Shown here: positions 45,132 through 53,813 of the stretch, piece by piece
Position numbering within the stretch: the first letter of the stretch is position 1
Layout of the letters: each line of letters begins with the position of its first letter
Assembly (NCBI RefSeq): GCF_049116215.1
Contig: NZ_JAGDZB010000003.1
Coordinates: 620,001 to 684,000 of the forward strand
Direction: 5' to 3'
Length of the DNA stretch: 64,000 bases
From: Shimia sp049116215
GTDB taxonomy: Bacteria > Pseudomonadota > Alphaproteobacteria > Rhodobacterales > Rhodobacteraceae
The notes under the pieces: model-generated
The model's database searches: none
What the model was told of the DNA's origin: nothing
Seen by the model: the letters and a program-made list of their open reading frames with translations, nothing else
Program-made: the position numbers and the translations under genes

Positions 45132-45200
45132 TTCCGTCACCACATTGCGTTGAAACAACGCCTTCTAGTCATTTTTGTCAGAGTCACAAGGGAAACCGCC

Positions 45201-46313
45201 TTAGAACGGCCCATCCTCTAGCACCCCATCCGCACTCATCTGCGCATAAAGCAGCCCTTCACGCAGGCCGCGATCTGCAACCGAGAGCCGATCAGTCGGC
45301 CAACACCGCAGCAACGCCTGCAAAATTGCAGATCCACTCATGATCAAGGCTTGCCGATCTTGCCCAATTCGCGGGTCCGCACGCCGCCCCTTGGGACCTA
45401 GGTCCAGATAGCCACGAATGACCTTGTCGATTTGCTCGCTAGTCATGCGCAGCCCATCAACCTTGGTGCGATCATAGCGGCGCAAGCCCAAATGGCTGGC
45501 GGCCACGGTTGTCACCGTGCCACTAGTCCCGATAATTTGGAAACCCTCACTGGGAGGCGCATCTTTGTATGGTGCAAATTCGCTGAGATTTTCCTCAAAA
45601 AACCAGCTCATCAAGGCAAACCGCGCGGAGTCATCTTCCACATCGCGAAACTGATCGCGCAGCGTGGCCACGCCCAAAGGCACAGAAATCCAATCCACCA
45701 CTTTGGCAGCGGGAAACGGGCTGTCGACAGAGTGAAACCCACTGCGCAGGCGCATAATGGCTCGCGCCCGCTCGATTGGCGGCACAGAGGTCAAGTCCAT
45801 CCACACCAACTCTGTGGAGCCGCCGCCAATGTCCACCACCAACAACTGTTCTGTCTTGGTGCTCACCAGTGGCGCGCAAGAAATCACCGCCAAACGCGCT
45901 TCTTCTTCGGGCTGGATGATTTCCAATTGAAGGCCGGTCTCCCGTTTCACCTGACGTACAAACTCACGTGCGTTTTTGGCACGACGACAGGCCTCCGTCG
46001 CCACAAGCCGCATGCTTTTGACTTTGTGACGCTTCAGTTTCTGCTGACAGATGCGCATGGCCTGGATGGTGCGTCGCATCGATCCACGCGACAATCGTCC
46101 CGTGCTTTCCAGCCCGGAACCCAATTGGACAGACTTGCTAAAGCTGTCTACCACATGAATTTGACTGCCCTTCGGCTGGGCAATCAACATGCGACAACTG
46201 TTCGTGCCCAGATCCAGCGCCGCATAAAGCGAGCTGGGATCAGGCGGTTTCGGCGCGGGGCTCTCAACCGGTTTAGGGAATGCGCCCGCACCTTTGGGAC
46301 GCTTGGGCGCCAT
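45201..46313 (-). CDS. Exopolyphosphatase/pppGpp phosphatase family protein
   Basis: Ppx/GppA family member of 370 residues: ASKHA-fold ATP-binding block YAALDLGTNSCRMLI, second DIGGGSTELVW, and GTSGTVTTVA. It degrades polyphosphate or pppGpp; roseobacter members have not been separated by function here. ATG 46313 has GGAGGG seven bases upstream. Pro-rich N-terminal tail of about 30 residues precedes the fold. Divergent from the PF13769 gene. Confidence 0.9.
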   Translation of the reverse strand: MAPKRPKGAGAFPKPVESPAPKPPDPSSLYAALDLGTNSCRMLIAQPKGSQIHVVDSFSKSVQLGSGLESTGRLSRGSMRRTIQAMRICQQKLKRHKVKSMRLVATEACRRAKNAREFVRQVKRETGLQLEIIQPEEEARLAVISCAPLVSTKTEQLLVVDIGGGSTELVWMDLTSVPPIERARAIMRLRSGFHSVDSPFPAAKVVDWISVPLGVATLRDQFRDVEDDSARFALMSWFFEENLSEFAPYKDAPPSEGFQIIGTSGTVTTVAASHLGLRRYDRTKVDGLRMTSEQIDKVIRGYLDLGPKGRRADPRIGQDRQALIMSGSAILQALLRCWPTDRLSVADRGLREGLLYAQMSADGVLEDGPF

Positions 46314-46596
46314 CGTAACGCCCTCCATTTCGTGTTACCCTCAACGTAGTCTGTCCCCCTGCCCCGCGCAATCCCGTTTCGCAGCCAATCACGCACAAGT
46401 CGGCACCGCCGCTGCTCATCTTCTTCATGCAAAGATTTCACAGCCACCCCCATAGCCAAGCAGGGCGGCCTCTCGCTACAAAGCCCCCACAACAAACCCC
46501 AAGGTCGCGTTACGTCGTCCTATTGTCGAAAATGAGCCAAAGCGGTCCCAGCCCCTGCCCTAGGAAGGAAGGACCGATACCGGAGGAATCACCCAA

Positions 46597-46893
46597 ATGC
46601 CTGATGTCACCATTGTCTACTGGCGCGATATTCCTGCTCAAGTGATTGTGGGCAAAGGGCGTCGCGGCGCAAAAAAACCTTTGGCTGAACGCTTTGAACA
46701 GGCCATCGACCGTGCGGCAATGAAAGTGGGCGCATCTGACACGGACGCCTATCTGGCGGAATGGCGCAAGGGCGATCCCTATCCGGTGGAGGGAGAGCCG
46801 CAAGCCATCCTCGAACATGAGGTGGCCCGGCTGGAGGCAGAGTTTGATCAGGCCCGCATCAAGGAAATGATCAACAATGAAGGCTGGGCGTGA
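46597..46893 (+). CDS. PF13769-type 'virulence factor' family protein
   Basis: 98 residues (VTIVYWRDIPAQVIVGKGRRGAKK... start), a conserved alphaproteobacterial small protein named only by domain. Its steady neighbourhood with MetF and the pterin methyltransferase suggests a role in one-carbon or methionine metabolism rather than virulence. GGAGG precedes the ATG at about ten bases, right after a CGGTCC/GGACCG hairpin (46543-46576). Confidence 0.8.
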   Translation: MPDVTIVYWRDIPAQVIVGKGRRGAKKPLAERFEQAIDRAAMKVGASDTDAYLAEWRKGDPYPVEGEPQAILEHEVARLEAEFDQARIKEMINNEGWA

Positions 46894-46919
46894 CACGCCC
46901 CTCTTTTTGGGAGGCCGCA

Positions 46920-47843
46920 ATGGCTTTGTTGAACTTTAAGCGCAAGACCGAGGAGGTCAAAACCACCACGCCAGAGATGGAAGCCTTTTTGCAGGGTTAT
47001 TCCATCGAGGTCATGCCGCGCACCGCGGCCAAGGTGGACGACTTCCGTACGCTTTTGCCGGCTGGCACCCGTGTCTACATCGCCCATATCGAGGGCACCC
47101 CAATTGAGGACATGGTCGATACTGCCCGTCGCATTGCGGCCGAAGGTTACGACGTGATGCCGCATTTCCCTGCCCGCATCATCAAAGACAAAGCCACCCT
47201 GGAAAACTGGATCGCCATGTATCAGGGCGAAGCGGATGTCAAACAAGGCCTGATGCTGGCCGGTGGAGTGTCCGATCCACATGGCGACTTCGCAGACTCC
47301 ATGCAACTTCTTGAAACTGGCCTGTTCGACAAAGCGGGCTTTGAACGCCTGCACGTTGCAGGCCACCCAGAAGGCAACAAAGATATCGATCCCTCCGGCG
47401 GCTCCGCTAATGTCGACGCCGCACTACAGTGGAAACAAGACTTCTCTCAGAGATCTGATGCAAAAATGGCCATCGCCACGCAGTTTGCCTTTGAAGCCGC
47501 GCCGATCATCGACTGGGCCAATGGCGTGAAATCCGCCGGCATCGATATCCCTATCCACATCGGTATCGCAGGTCCCGCCAAGCTTCAGACTCTTATCAAA
47601 TTTGCCATCGCCTGTGGTGTTGGACCGTCGCTTAAGGTACTGCAAAAACGCGCTATGGATGTCTCCAAATTGCTGCTGCCATATGAGCCGACAGAGGTTC
47701 TAACCCAACTGGCCAACCACAAAGCAGCAAACCCTGAGTTCAACATTGACTCGGTGCATTTCTTCCCGCTTGGCGGCATCAAAACTAACGCCAACTGGGC
47801 CATCAATAACGGCGGCGCTTCGGCGCAGCCAGTCAAAGCCTAA
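46920..47843 (+). CDS. metF: Methylenetetrahydrofolate reductase
   Basis: Reduces 5,10-methylene-THF to 5-methyl-THF with a flavin. 307 residues from ATG 46920 (GGGAGG upstream), close to E. coli MetF (296). Conserved: VAGHPEGNKDIDPS, FFPLGGIKTNANW and GIAGPAKLQTLIKFA. The frame extends to 46890 but overlaps the upstream gene. It lies just before a stand-alone pterin-binding methyltransferase, which would use its product. Confidence 0.9.
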   Translation: MALLNFKRKTEEVKTTTPEMEAFLQGYSIEVMPRTAAKVDDFRTLLPAGTRVYIAHIEGTPIEDMVDTARRIAAEGYDVMPHFPARIIKDKATLENWIAMYQGEADVKQGLMLAGGVSDPHGDFADSMQLLETGLFDKAGFERLHVAGHPEGNKDIDPSGGSANVDAALQWKQDFSQRSDAKMAIATQFAFEAAPIIDWANGVKSAGIDIPIHIGIAGPAKLQTLIKFAIACGVGPSLKVLQKRAMDVSKLLLPYEPTEVLTQLANHKAANPEFNIDSVHFFPLGGIKTNANWAINNGGASAQPVKA

Positions 47844-47854
47844 CAGGATTAATC

Positions 47855-48931
47855 ATGACCCGTACCGTTATAGAATCACAAACAAAAACCGCGATCATGG
47901 GTTTTGATCAGCCGTTCACCGTGATTGGCGAACGCATCAACCCAACGGGGCGCAAAATTCTGAACGCAGAGCTGGAAGCGGGCGACTTTTCCCGCGTTCA
48001 GGCCGACGCTCTGGCGCAGGTGGCCGCTGGTGCCACCGTTCTCGACATCAACTCTGGCGCAGTCTTCTCCAACAAAATGGCCGAAGACCCACGTTATGCG
48101 GACAACAACTTTGTTGAGCCGGATCTGATGCGCCAACTCGTTCAAAAAGTGCAGGAAGTCACCGACTGCCCGCTCTGCATCGACAGCTCCGTACCTGGTG
48201 CTCTGGAGGCCGGACTGGAAGTGGCCAAAGGGCGGCCCCTGCTGAACTCCGTAACCGGCGAAGAAGAGCGTCTGGAAATTGTTCTGCCGCTGGTCAAAAA
48301 ATACAACGTGCCGGTTGTGGCGATTTCCAATGATGACACCGGCATTTCTGAAGATCCGGAAGTCCGTTTTGCCGTTGCGAAAAAGATTGTGGAACGTGCC
48401 GCCGACTTTGGCATCCCGGCGCACGACATCGTGGTCGACCCGCTGGTGATGCCCATCGGTGCCATGGGCACCGCAGGCTTGCAAGTGTTTGAACTCAACA
48501 ACCGCCTGCGCAATGAGCTCGGTGTGAACACCACATGCGGCGCATCCAACATCTCCTTCGGCCTGCCAAACCGTCACGGCATCAATAACGCGTTCCTGCC
48601 AATGGCAATGGCCACCGGCATGACCAGCGCCATCATGAACCCGATTGCGCTTCCTGTTGGCCCTAAGAAGCTGGCCGAGAAAAAGGCTGAAGTTGAAGCT
48701 GCTGGCATCAACTTGCCAGAAGGCATGGATGACGAAGCCTTTTGCCAAATGTTTGGCCTTGGCTCCACCAAAGCCCGTGCAGGCAAAGAGATGGAGGCCA
48801 TTCGCGCCGCCAACTTCCTCACCAACAACGATGAAGGTGGTGCTGAGTGGATCCGCTTTAACAAGCCTCCCGCCGCCGCTGGAGAAGGTGGCCGTGGACG
48901 TCGCGGTGGTAGCCGTCGCCGTCGCGCCTAA
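47855..48931 (+). CDS. Pterin-binding methyltransferase, MetH-domain-like
   Basis: 358 residues of the DHPS/pterin-binding fold, as in the methyl-THF domain of MetH and corrinoid methyltransferases: FTVIGERINPTGRKI, DINSGAVF, CIDSSVPGALEAGL, DPLVMPIGAMG and TTCGASNISFGLPNRHGIN. It lacks homocysteine- and cobalamin-binding domains, so it fits a split methionine synthase or a corrinoid methyl-transfer system. The C-terminus ends in GRGRRGGSRRRRA, an Arg-rich tail absent from MetH. Terminator follows at 48957. Confidence 0.83.
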   Translation: MTRTVIESQTKTAIMGFDQPFTVIGERINPTGRKILNAELEAGDFSRVQADALAQVAAGATVLDINSGAVFSNKMAEDPRYADNNFVEPDLMRQLVQKVQEVTDCPLCIDSSVPGALEAGLEVAKGRPLLNSVTGEEERLEIVLPLVKKYNVPVVAISNDDTGISEDPEVRFAVAKKIVERAADFGIPAHDIVVDPLVMPIGAMGTAGLQVFELNNRLRNELGVNTTCGASNISFGLPNRHGINNAFLPMAMATGMTSAIMNPIALPVGPKKLAEKKAEVEAAGINLPEGMDDEAFCQMFGLGSTKARAGKEMEAIRAANFLTNNDEGGAEWIRFNKPPAAAGEGGRGRRGGSRRRRA

Positions 48932-48956
48932 ATCTCTCACATCGCAAACGCACACA

Positions 48957-48981
48957 GGGCGGGGATTTCCCCGCCCTTTTT
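48957..48981 (+). terminator. Terminator after the PF13769-metF-methyltransferase unit
   Basis: GGGCGGGG and CCCCGCCC form an eight-base stem with a four-base loop (48957-48976), then TTTTT. It ends the rightward unit before the TetR gene. Confidence 0.85.
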
Positions 48982-49009
48982 CTTTGCCCGCAAGCTCTGT
49001 CAGGTCGTT

Positions 49010-49075
49010 TACCGTTTGGTCAGCACTTTCGCAGTAAACAAGGCTTACCAATTGGCAAGCTTCTACCATCTGGTA
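49010..49075. promoter_or_regulatory. TetR-type operator repeats upstream of the regulator gene
   Basis: Three related 12-mers: TACCGTTTGGTC (49010-49021), TACCAATTGGCA (49046-49057) and TACCATCTGGTA (49064-49075), giving the pattern TACC-N4-TGG. Their starts are 36 and 18 bases apart, a multiple of 18. The last is nearly a perfect palindrome. Their place 39-104 bases before the TetR start suggests autorepression. Confidence 0.65.
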
Positions 49076-49113
49076 AGCTGACCTTTAAAATCCGAGCTAC
49101 GCAGGACCAAACC

Positions 49114-49701
49114 ATGTCTCAGCCGTCCCCCGCCCGCACCCGCTACATCACGCTCGCAACTGAGGGATTTGCCACCCATGGCTACCACGGTCTGAGCCTG
49201 GCCAATCTTGCAAAAACCGCAGCTGTCACCAAACAAGCTCTCCTGCACCACTTTGGCACCAAGGACGCGCTTTATAATACGGTGCTTGAAACCCTCACGG
49301 ACCGGCTCTTGGCCTCGCTAAATGACACACCGGACGTGTCACCCAAAGTGCGCCTAATCCTTCATTTTCAAGACCTTCTCAGTGGCGAAACCGACGCTAC
49401 GGCAGATGCCCGTCTGGTTTTGCGCAACCTTTTGGACAGCTCAAGTGAGACCGGGGTTGCGCCTCTCAAGCCGTACCTCAAAGCACTGTTGGATTTGGCG
49501 CGCTCTGTTCCCGCCAAGAAAACCACCACTGACATGGAGTTGTTGTTGGGGCTCTACGGGGTGATTGGCAGCGCACAATATCTGCTGATTTCACAAAACG
49601 CACTGTCCGCATTCCTCCGCACGGACGATAGCGCGGCCCTCAAGGCTGCCCGCCAAAAAACGGTTGCAACACAGCTCAAGGCCTTTCTGGACTCGGAGTA
49701 A
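49114..49701 (+). CDS. TetR/AcrR-family transcriptional regulator
   Basis: 195 residues: N-terminal TetR helix-turn-helix (GFHGLSLANLAKTA-like, here GYHGLSLANLAKTAAVTKQALLHHFG split over about 22-48) and a helical ligand-binding C-terminal domain. Effector unknown. The TACC-N4-TGG elements upstream and the inverted copy at 49711 probably bind it. Nearby candidate targets are its own gene and the small gene at 49852. Confidence 0.85.
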   Translation: MSQPSPARTRYITLATEGFATHGYHGLSLANLAKTAAVTKQALLHHFGTKDALYNTVLETLTDRLLASLNDTPDVSPKVRLILHFQDLLSGETDATADARLVLRNLLDSSSETGVAPLKPYLKALLDLARSVPAKKTTTDMELLLGLYGVIGSAQYLLISQNALSAFLRTDDSAALKAARQKTVATQLKAFLDSE

Positions 49702-49710
49702 GGGGCGCCA

Positions 49711-49722
49711 GACCAAACGGTA
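49711..49722. promoter_or_regulatory. Inverted copy of the TetR operator element
   Basis: GACCAAACGGTA is the exact reverse complement of TACCGTTTGGTC at 49010. A weaker TACC-ACTC-GTAA follows at 49737-49748, 130-140 bases before the small gene at 49852. Confidence 0.55.
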
Positions 49723-49851
49723 AGAAGTCGACAGCTTACCACTCGTAAAGGCACCTCACGTGCCAAATTGAAGATCGACGCAGAAGAAAAACGCGCAACT
49801 TTATCGGAACGGTTAACCCTAGATTCACCAGTTTCCCGCCAGAGTGGTGAC

Positions 49852-50085
49852 ATGCAGGCCACTTTGTCACATACGACCACCGGCCAAAACTGGCTGGATC
49901 AGGTTTTCTCTTCGTTCAAATCCGGAGAAGCTGGCGCCGTTCGTCGCCGCATTCAGGATGTCGAGGCGGAATGCGGCCGCGCGGCTTTGGAATTGGCTGT
50001 CAGAAAGCGAGGCTGGCACCTGCTGGAAACCGACCGCGACTATATCATTTTATGCACAACCGGCTCCTTTAAGATCATCTGCTAA
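49852..50085 (+). CDS. Small conserved roseobacter protein (VVRRxxxDVE type)
   Basis: 77 residues from ATG 49852; a longer TTG-started frame reaches 49768. The core WLDQVFSSFKSGEAGAVRRRIQDVE and C-terminal YIILCTTGSFKIIC resemble a family of short proteins in this group that databases have wrongly named phosphoribosylanthranilate isomerase; I see no TrpF fold. Role unknown. It lies downstream of the TetR gene and its inverted operator copy. Confidence 0.65.
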   Translation: MQATLSHTTTGQNWLDQVFSSFKSGEAGAVRRRIQDVEAECGRAALELAVRKRGWHLLETDRDYIILCTTGSFKIIC

Positions 50086-50088
50086 AAC

Positions 50089-51693
50089 CTAGCCGCGTTT
50101 CTTCTTGGTCCGGAAATCATAGGCGCCATCCGTCTCTGATCCGTTGTCCCCAAACAGGCTGTGTTTCTGGATTTTCTGCGTTCCGGTCACCGGAATATCC
50201 GCCATAAACCGGATCCAGCCAGGCGCCTTGTAGTAGGCCAGCCGCGCAAAGCTCCAGTCAAACAGCTCTTGAGCCAGCCCGTCATCCGCATCACCAAGTA
50301 CTTGAACACAGGCCATAACTTCTTCGTCCCGCATCGCGTCTTCAACGGCCACAACAGCGACACGATCCACCGCCGGATGGTCTTGCAAGCAGGCCTCGAT
50401 TTCTGCGGCTGCAATATTCTCGCCTGACCGCCGAATGATGTTTTTCTTGCGATCCACAAAGGTGACCATGTCGCTTTCGTCCATGACCACCGTGTCACCG
50501 GTGTGAAACCACCCACCGCGCCAGGCCTCTTCGGTGGCCTCCGGCAAGTTCAGATAGCCTGAAAACGCCCCACGTCTCGGTGCGTCCGCGCTGTACCGAA
50601 GGGTCATTTCACCGGGCGTACCACGGGGTACTTCCTTGTCATTGTCATCAACAACCCGCACATCCAGCCCTGGCATCGGTCGCCCCATGGCACGGGTGTC
50701 AATACGGCGCGGCTCGTGACAGTCCGCCAACATCCGGCACATTTCTGTCATGCCCCAAACCTCGATCAGCGGAAAGCCAAAGCGTTTCTCAAACGGCCGG
50801 TGCAAAGTCGGTTCAACCCCTGCCCCCACAGCCCATTTAACCTGATGTTTTTGCTCCCACTCTTCGGGATCCCGGTTCATCAAGGCCGGAATAATAATGC
50901 CAAGGTAATGCGCCGCCGTGGCACCTGTTTCCGCCAACTCGCGCCACCACGCCCGTGCGCGAAAGCGCTCCGGAATGATATGAGTGCTGCCGGTCTCAAT
51001 CACCGCCATAAACAGCAGGATCGCCGCATTCACATGGAACAAAGGCAGCGGGCAATAAACTTTGGTCACCCCTGCCTCAAACTCAATCAAGCCGCCACGT
51101 GAGGCATACCACTGCCCCATCTCCACCTCATAGGCGTGGCTCATGATACAGCCTTTGGGACGCCCAGTGGTGCCGGACGTGTAGATCAGACTGGCTTCAG
51201 TGAGGCCACTTACCGGTTGGTCAGTTGGCGCAGGACGTGCGCATTTGGGCAAACCCGGCAGGCTCTCCGTCACCTCCACGGTGGGCACGTCTAACCCGCT
51301 CTCCGCGATTCCCGCCGCCATCAACTCCGCCAACTCTGGTGCGACCAAAGCCAAATCCGCTGCGCTGTCTTGCAACAAATAGGCCACTTCGGCCGGGCGA
51401 TAATCCGGATTCACGGGCACCCAGCTGATACCACGTTTCGCCAACGCCAGTTTAATGAGCAACATCTCCGGCCGGTTTTCCAACAACACAGCAACCCGGT
51501 GCCCGTGACCGTACCCTGCGTCCGCAAGCTGGGATTCCATGGCGGATACGGCCTGTTCTGCCGCGCCATAAGTGCACAAATAGCCATCGGGATGGTACGC
51601 TCGGGCGTCATTCGCAGGCACTTGCAAAAAACTATGTTCTGAAAACGCCTTCGCCCGCGTCTCAAACAACGCACCAATGGTCTCGACCATGTC
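50089..51693 (-). CDS. AMP-dependent acyl-CoA synthetase/ligase
   Basis: 534-residue ANL-superfamily enzyme that activates a carboxylic acid with ATP and CoA. Core motif LIYTSGTTGRPKGCIMSH, then VWGMTEMC, and the hinge YLNLPEATEEAW...FHTGDTV and VDRKKNIIRRSGENI; the C-terminal catalytic Lys lies near PVTGTQKIQKH. Substrate is not determinable; carnitine/crotonobetaine-type CaiC enzymes are among relatives. ATG 51693 is chosen by GGAAGAGGAG upstream. Confidence 0.86.
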   Translation of the reverse strand, partial: DMVETIGALFETRAKAFSEHSFLQVPANDARAYHPDGYLCTYGAAEQAVSAMESQLADAGYGHGHRVAVLLENRPEMLLIKLALAKRGISWVPVNPDYRPAEVAYLLQDSAADLALVAPELAELMAAGIAESGLDVPTVEVTESLPGLPKCARPAPTDQPVSGLTEASLIYTSGTTGRPKGCIMSHAYEVEMGQWYASRGGLIEFEAGVTKVYCPLPLFHVNAAILLFMAVIETGSTHIIPERFRARAWWRELAETGATAAHYLGIIIPALMNRDPEEWEQKHQVKWAVGAGVEPTLHRPFEKRFGFPLIEVWGMTEMCRMLADCHEPRRIDTRAMGRPMPGLDVRVVDDNDKEVPRGTPGEMTLRYSADAPRRGAFSGYLNLPEATEEAWRGGWFHTGDTVVMDESDMVTFVDRKKNIIRRSGENIAAAEIEACLQDHPAVDRVAVVAVEDAMRDEEVMACVQVLGDADDGLAQELFDWSFARLAYYKAPGWIRFMADIPVTGTQKIQKHSLFGDNGSETDGAYDFRTKKKRG

Positions 51694-51767
51694 AATTCTC
51701 CTCTTCCCCGCGGCGGACCTTATCCAACGCCAAAGCAGCGACAAGAGTGACGTACCGTAGATCGTAG

Positions 51768-52604
51768 TTATACGGGCGCGCCGCGACGGCGCGTTTCATC
51801 CATCAACTGGCCGTTAAACTCGGCGCCAAATACAAAAATGGCAGACATCAGGTACAGATAAACCAGCGCGGACATTATGCCGGCCAATCCGGCATAGGTC
51901 ACCGAATAGGTCGAAAAGCTGCTGATGTAGATGGTGAACACCTTGGAGGCGAAAAACCACAACACCAGGCACAACACGATGCCCGGCCAAAGGCTCCCGG
52001 TTTTATGCGGTACCCCTGGCAGCCATTTGTGGCAGGCAAACAGAAAGAAGGTTGTGACCGCAAAAATCACACCTTGGCGAAACTGCTCATTACTCAGGAT
52101 GGATTGGTCCAACCAAGGCACAAGGTCTTCGAAGAAATGCAGCACAACCGGCACCACCACGCTGACCAAACCTGCCGCGGTGAATAAGGCACTCCCCGCC
52201 ACAACAAACAGGATCGCCAAACCGCGCACTTTCCAGAATGGCCGAGGGTCGGTTTCGCGATAGGCGTCGGTGATCACCACCCGGATCGCATCAACGCCGT
52301 TGGACGCGAACACAATTGCCAACACCGCGCCAAGGGTCAGCGTTGAACTGCCTGCCTGCAAAACCGCGCGCAATTCGCGCTCTATGGGGCCGGCAATTGC
52401 GTCGGGCCAGGCCCCAATGGCAAAGTCGATGATGTCATCCACCTGCGCCTGAGGACTCAGCGCCCCGGCCAGTGACAGCGCAAACAGACAGAAGGGAAAT
52501 AGCGCAAACACAAAAGACAGCGTCAAATGTGAGCTGCGCATAAACCCGTTTTTGCCGTTGAACCGCACCACGGTGGCACGCAAGCAGTTAACCAGATGTC
52601 TCAT
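51768..52604 (-). CDS. YihY/BrkB-family inner-membrane protein
   Basis: 278 residues with about six hydrophobic helices and the family features LTLSFVFALFPFCLFALSLAG (part) and GLAGIMSALVYLYLMSAIFVFGAEFNGQL at the C-terminus. Older names such as ribonuclease BN are not supported for this family; function is uncertain. Starts with a basic segment NCLRATVVRFNGKNG. It follows the acyl-CoA synthetase on the same strand but by a 74-base gap. Confidence 0.82.
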   Translation of the reverse strand: MRHLVNCLRATVVRFNGKNGFMRSSHLTLSFVFALFPFCLFALSLAGALSPQAQVDDIIDFAIGAWPDAIAGPIERELRAVLQAGSSTLTLGAVLAIVFASNGVDAIRVVITDAYRETDPRPFWKVRGLAILFVVAGSALFTAAGLVSVVVPVVLHFFEDLVPWLDQSILSNEQFRQGVIFAVTTFFLFACHKWLPGVPHKTGSLWPGIVLCLVLWFFASKVFTIYISSFSTYSVTYAGLAGIMSALVYLYLMSAIFVFGAEFNGQLMDETRRRGAPV

Positions 52605-52764
52605 AAGTGCCCGCCTCTCCTGCGCTTTTGTCGACCAATCCTCTGTGTAAGGTCAAGCAGGATAAGGCGCGCAGGAAAGACCACTCGAAATTGGCGCAAA
52701 ATCACAAAGACATTTCCTAAACTCCAAAAGGATTTGTTTACCCCTTTCCCATATCACTATCACA

Positions 52765-53009
52765 GAGGACGACACGGCCTGGGGACAACGCCGCAGACAT
52801 CCTCCGGAAGACCCGCACCGCTTTCCTCCCTCCCTTGGGCGGTGTGACCACTACAACCAACTTCACTCTCTCCCTCCTCCTTCCCCTGTTGGAGTTGGTT
52901 GTCGGCGCCAATCGTTATGCCTTGACGTGACGCGCCGGTCTGCACCCAAGTCAGACCACTCACGGACACAAGGCCAGCGCCGGTTGCTCAAGTGAGCGCC
53001 GGCGCTTTT
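52765..53009 (+). ncRNA. Candidate multi-hairpin small RNA with CCTCC loops
   Basis: Five stacked hairpins end in a terminator: GAGGA/TCCTC with CGGC/GCCG (52765-52804); CACCGC/GCGGTG (52816-52844) with loop TTTCCTCCCTCCCTTGG; ACAACCAACT/AGTTGGTTGT (52853-52902) with a CTCCCTCCTCC loop; GGTCTG/CAGACC (52937-52957); terminator AGCGCCGG/CCGGCGCT then TTTTC (52976-53009). CCTCC in loops is anti-Shine-Dalgarno and recalls the alphaproteobacterial CcsR/'cuckoo' RNAs. No DUF1127 gene is seen nearby. Promoter and ends are inferred. Confidence 0.55.
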
Positions 53010-53019
53010 CGTTTGCACA

Positions 53020-53055
53020 AAAAAAGAGCGCCCCCCAAAAAGCGACGCTCTTTCC
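53020..53055 (-). terminator. Terminator of the nap operon
   Basis: On the minus strand AAAGAGCG pairs with CGCTCTTT, followed by TTTTTG, shortly beyond the napC stop. The right part of the stem contains a T-rich loop. Confidence 0.7.
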
Positions 53056-53076
53056 AATTTTTTTGACCGATATGTC

Positions 53077-53790
53077 TTAGTTAGACGCCAGATACCCTTT
53101 GATTTCGCTGCCAGCTGTGGCGACATCTTGGCCTGGGTTTTCAGGCACGACAATCTCACCTTCCAGCTCTGCGGTCACGTCCTCATAGGCCTTCAGATAG
53201 TCCGCAGGCAGACGGTGTGCTATGCCCTGGTGACAATCGATACAGGTCTTGCCTTCATCCAACGCCAACTGGTGTTGTGCCGCCGCGCGGTTCTCCTGCA
53301 CAGTGAAATCCATATAGGTGAACTTATGACAGTTGCGGCATTCCCGACTGTCGCTTTTCTTCATCTTTACCCAAGACGCTGACGCCATCGACAGGCGGTG
53401 CTCTTCGTATTTTTCCTCGGTGTCGATGGTACCCATCACAGTGTGATAGAGATCTTTCGATGCAAGGATTTTCGCCTTAATTTTGTGTTGCCACTGCTTT
53501 GGCACGTGGCAATCAGGACAGGTCGCGCGTACACCGGAGCGGTTGTTATAGTGGATGGTCTCGGTATACTCTTCGAAGTTCCGTTCCATCTCGTGGCAGG
53601 ACACACAGAACTCTTCTGTGTTGGTCAACTCCAGCGACCAGTGAAATCCCCCCCAAAACAGAATACCGGCCAAAAACCCACCAAACAGCAGAGCGCCCAG
53701 CGAAAAGGCCGACGTCGGCGACCACAAAGTGGACCAGGTGCGGCGTATGAAACCCGGCTTTTTGCCGGTGTTGTTGCCTTGATCAGACAT
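53077..53790 (-). CDS. napC: Tetrahaem cytochrome c NapC
   Basis: Quinol-oxidising membrane cytochrome, 237 residues, that feeds electrons from the quinone pool to NapAB. One N-terminal membrane helix (about 20-45) and four CxxCH haem sites: CVSCH, CPDCH, CRNCH and CIDCH. Last gene of napFDAGHBC. It precedes a T-rich terminator at 53020. Confidence 0.95.
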   Translation of the reverse strand: MSDQGNNTGKKPGFIRRTWSTLWSPTSAFSLGALLFGGFLAGILFWGGFHWSLELTNTEEFCVSCHEMERNFEEYTETIHYNNRSGVRATCPDCHVPKQWQHKIKAKILASKDLYHTVMGTIDTEEKYEEHRLSMASASWVKMKKSDSRECRNCHKFTYMDFTVQENRAAAQHQLALDEGKTCIDCHQGIAHRLPADYLKAYEDVTAELEGEIVVPENPGQDVATAGSEIKGYLASN

Positions 53791-53813
53791 GGCTACCTTC
53801 CCCTTTTCCGACG

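Noticed and set aside
45432..46349. Long plus-strand frame opposite ppx/gppA
   Set aside because: Shadow of the minus-strand gene, which has clear motifs and a ribosome binding site.
46500..46596. SAM or SAH riboswitch upstream of the PF13769-metF unit
   Set aside because: The core motifs of SAM-II, SAM/SAH and SAH riboswitches are not present; only a simple CGGTCC/GGACCG hairpin is seen.
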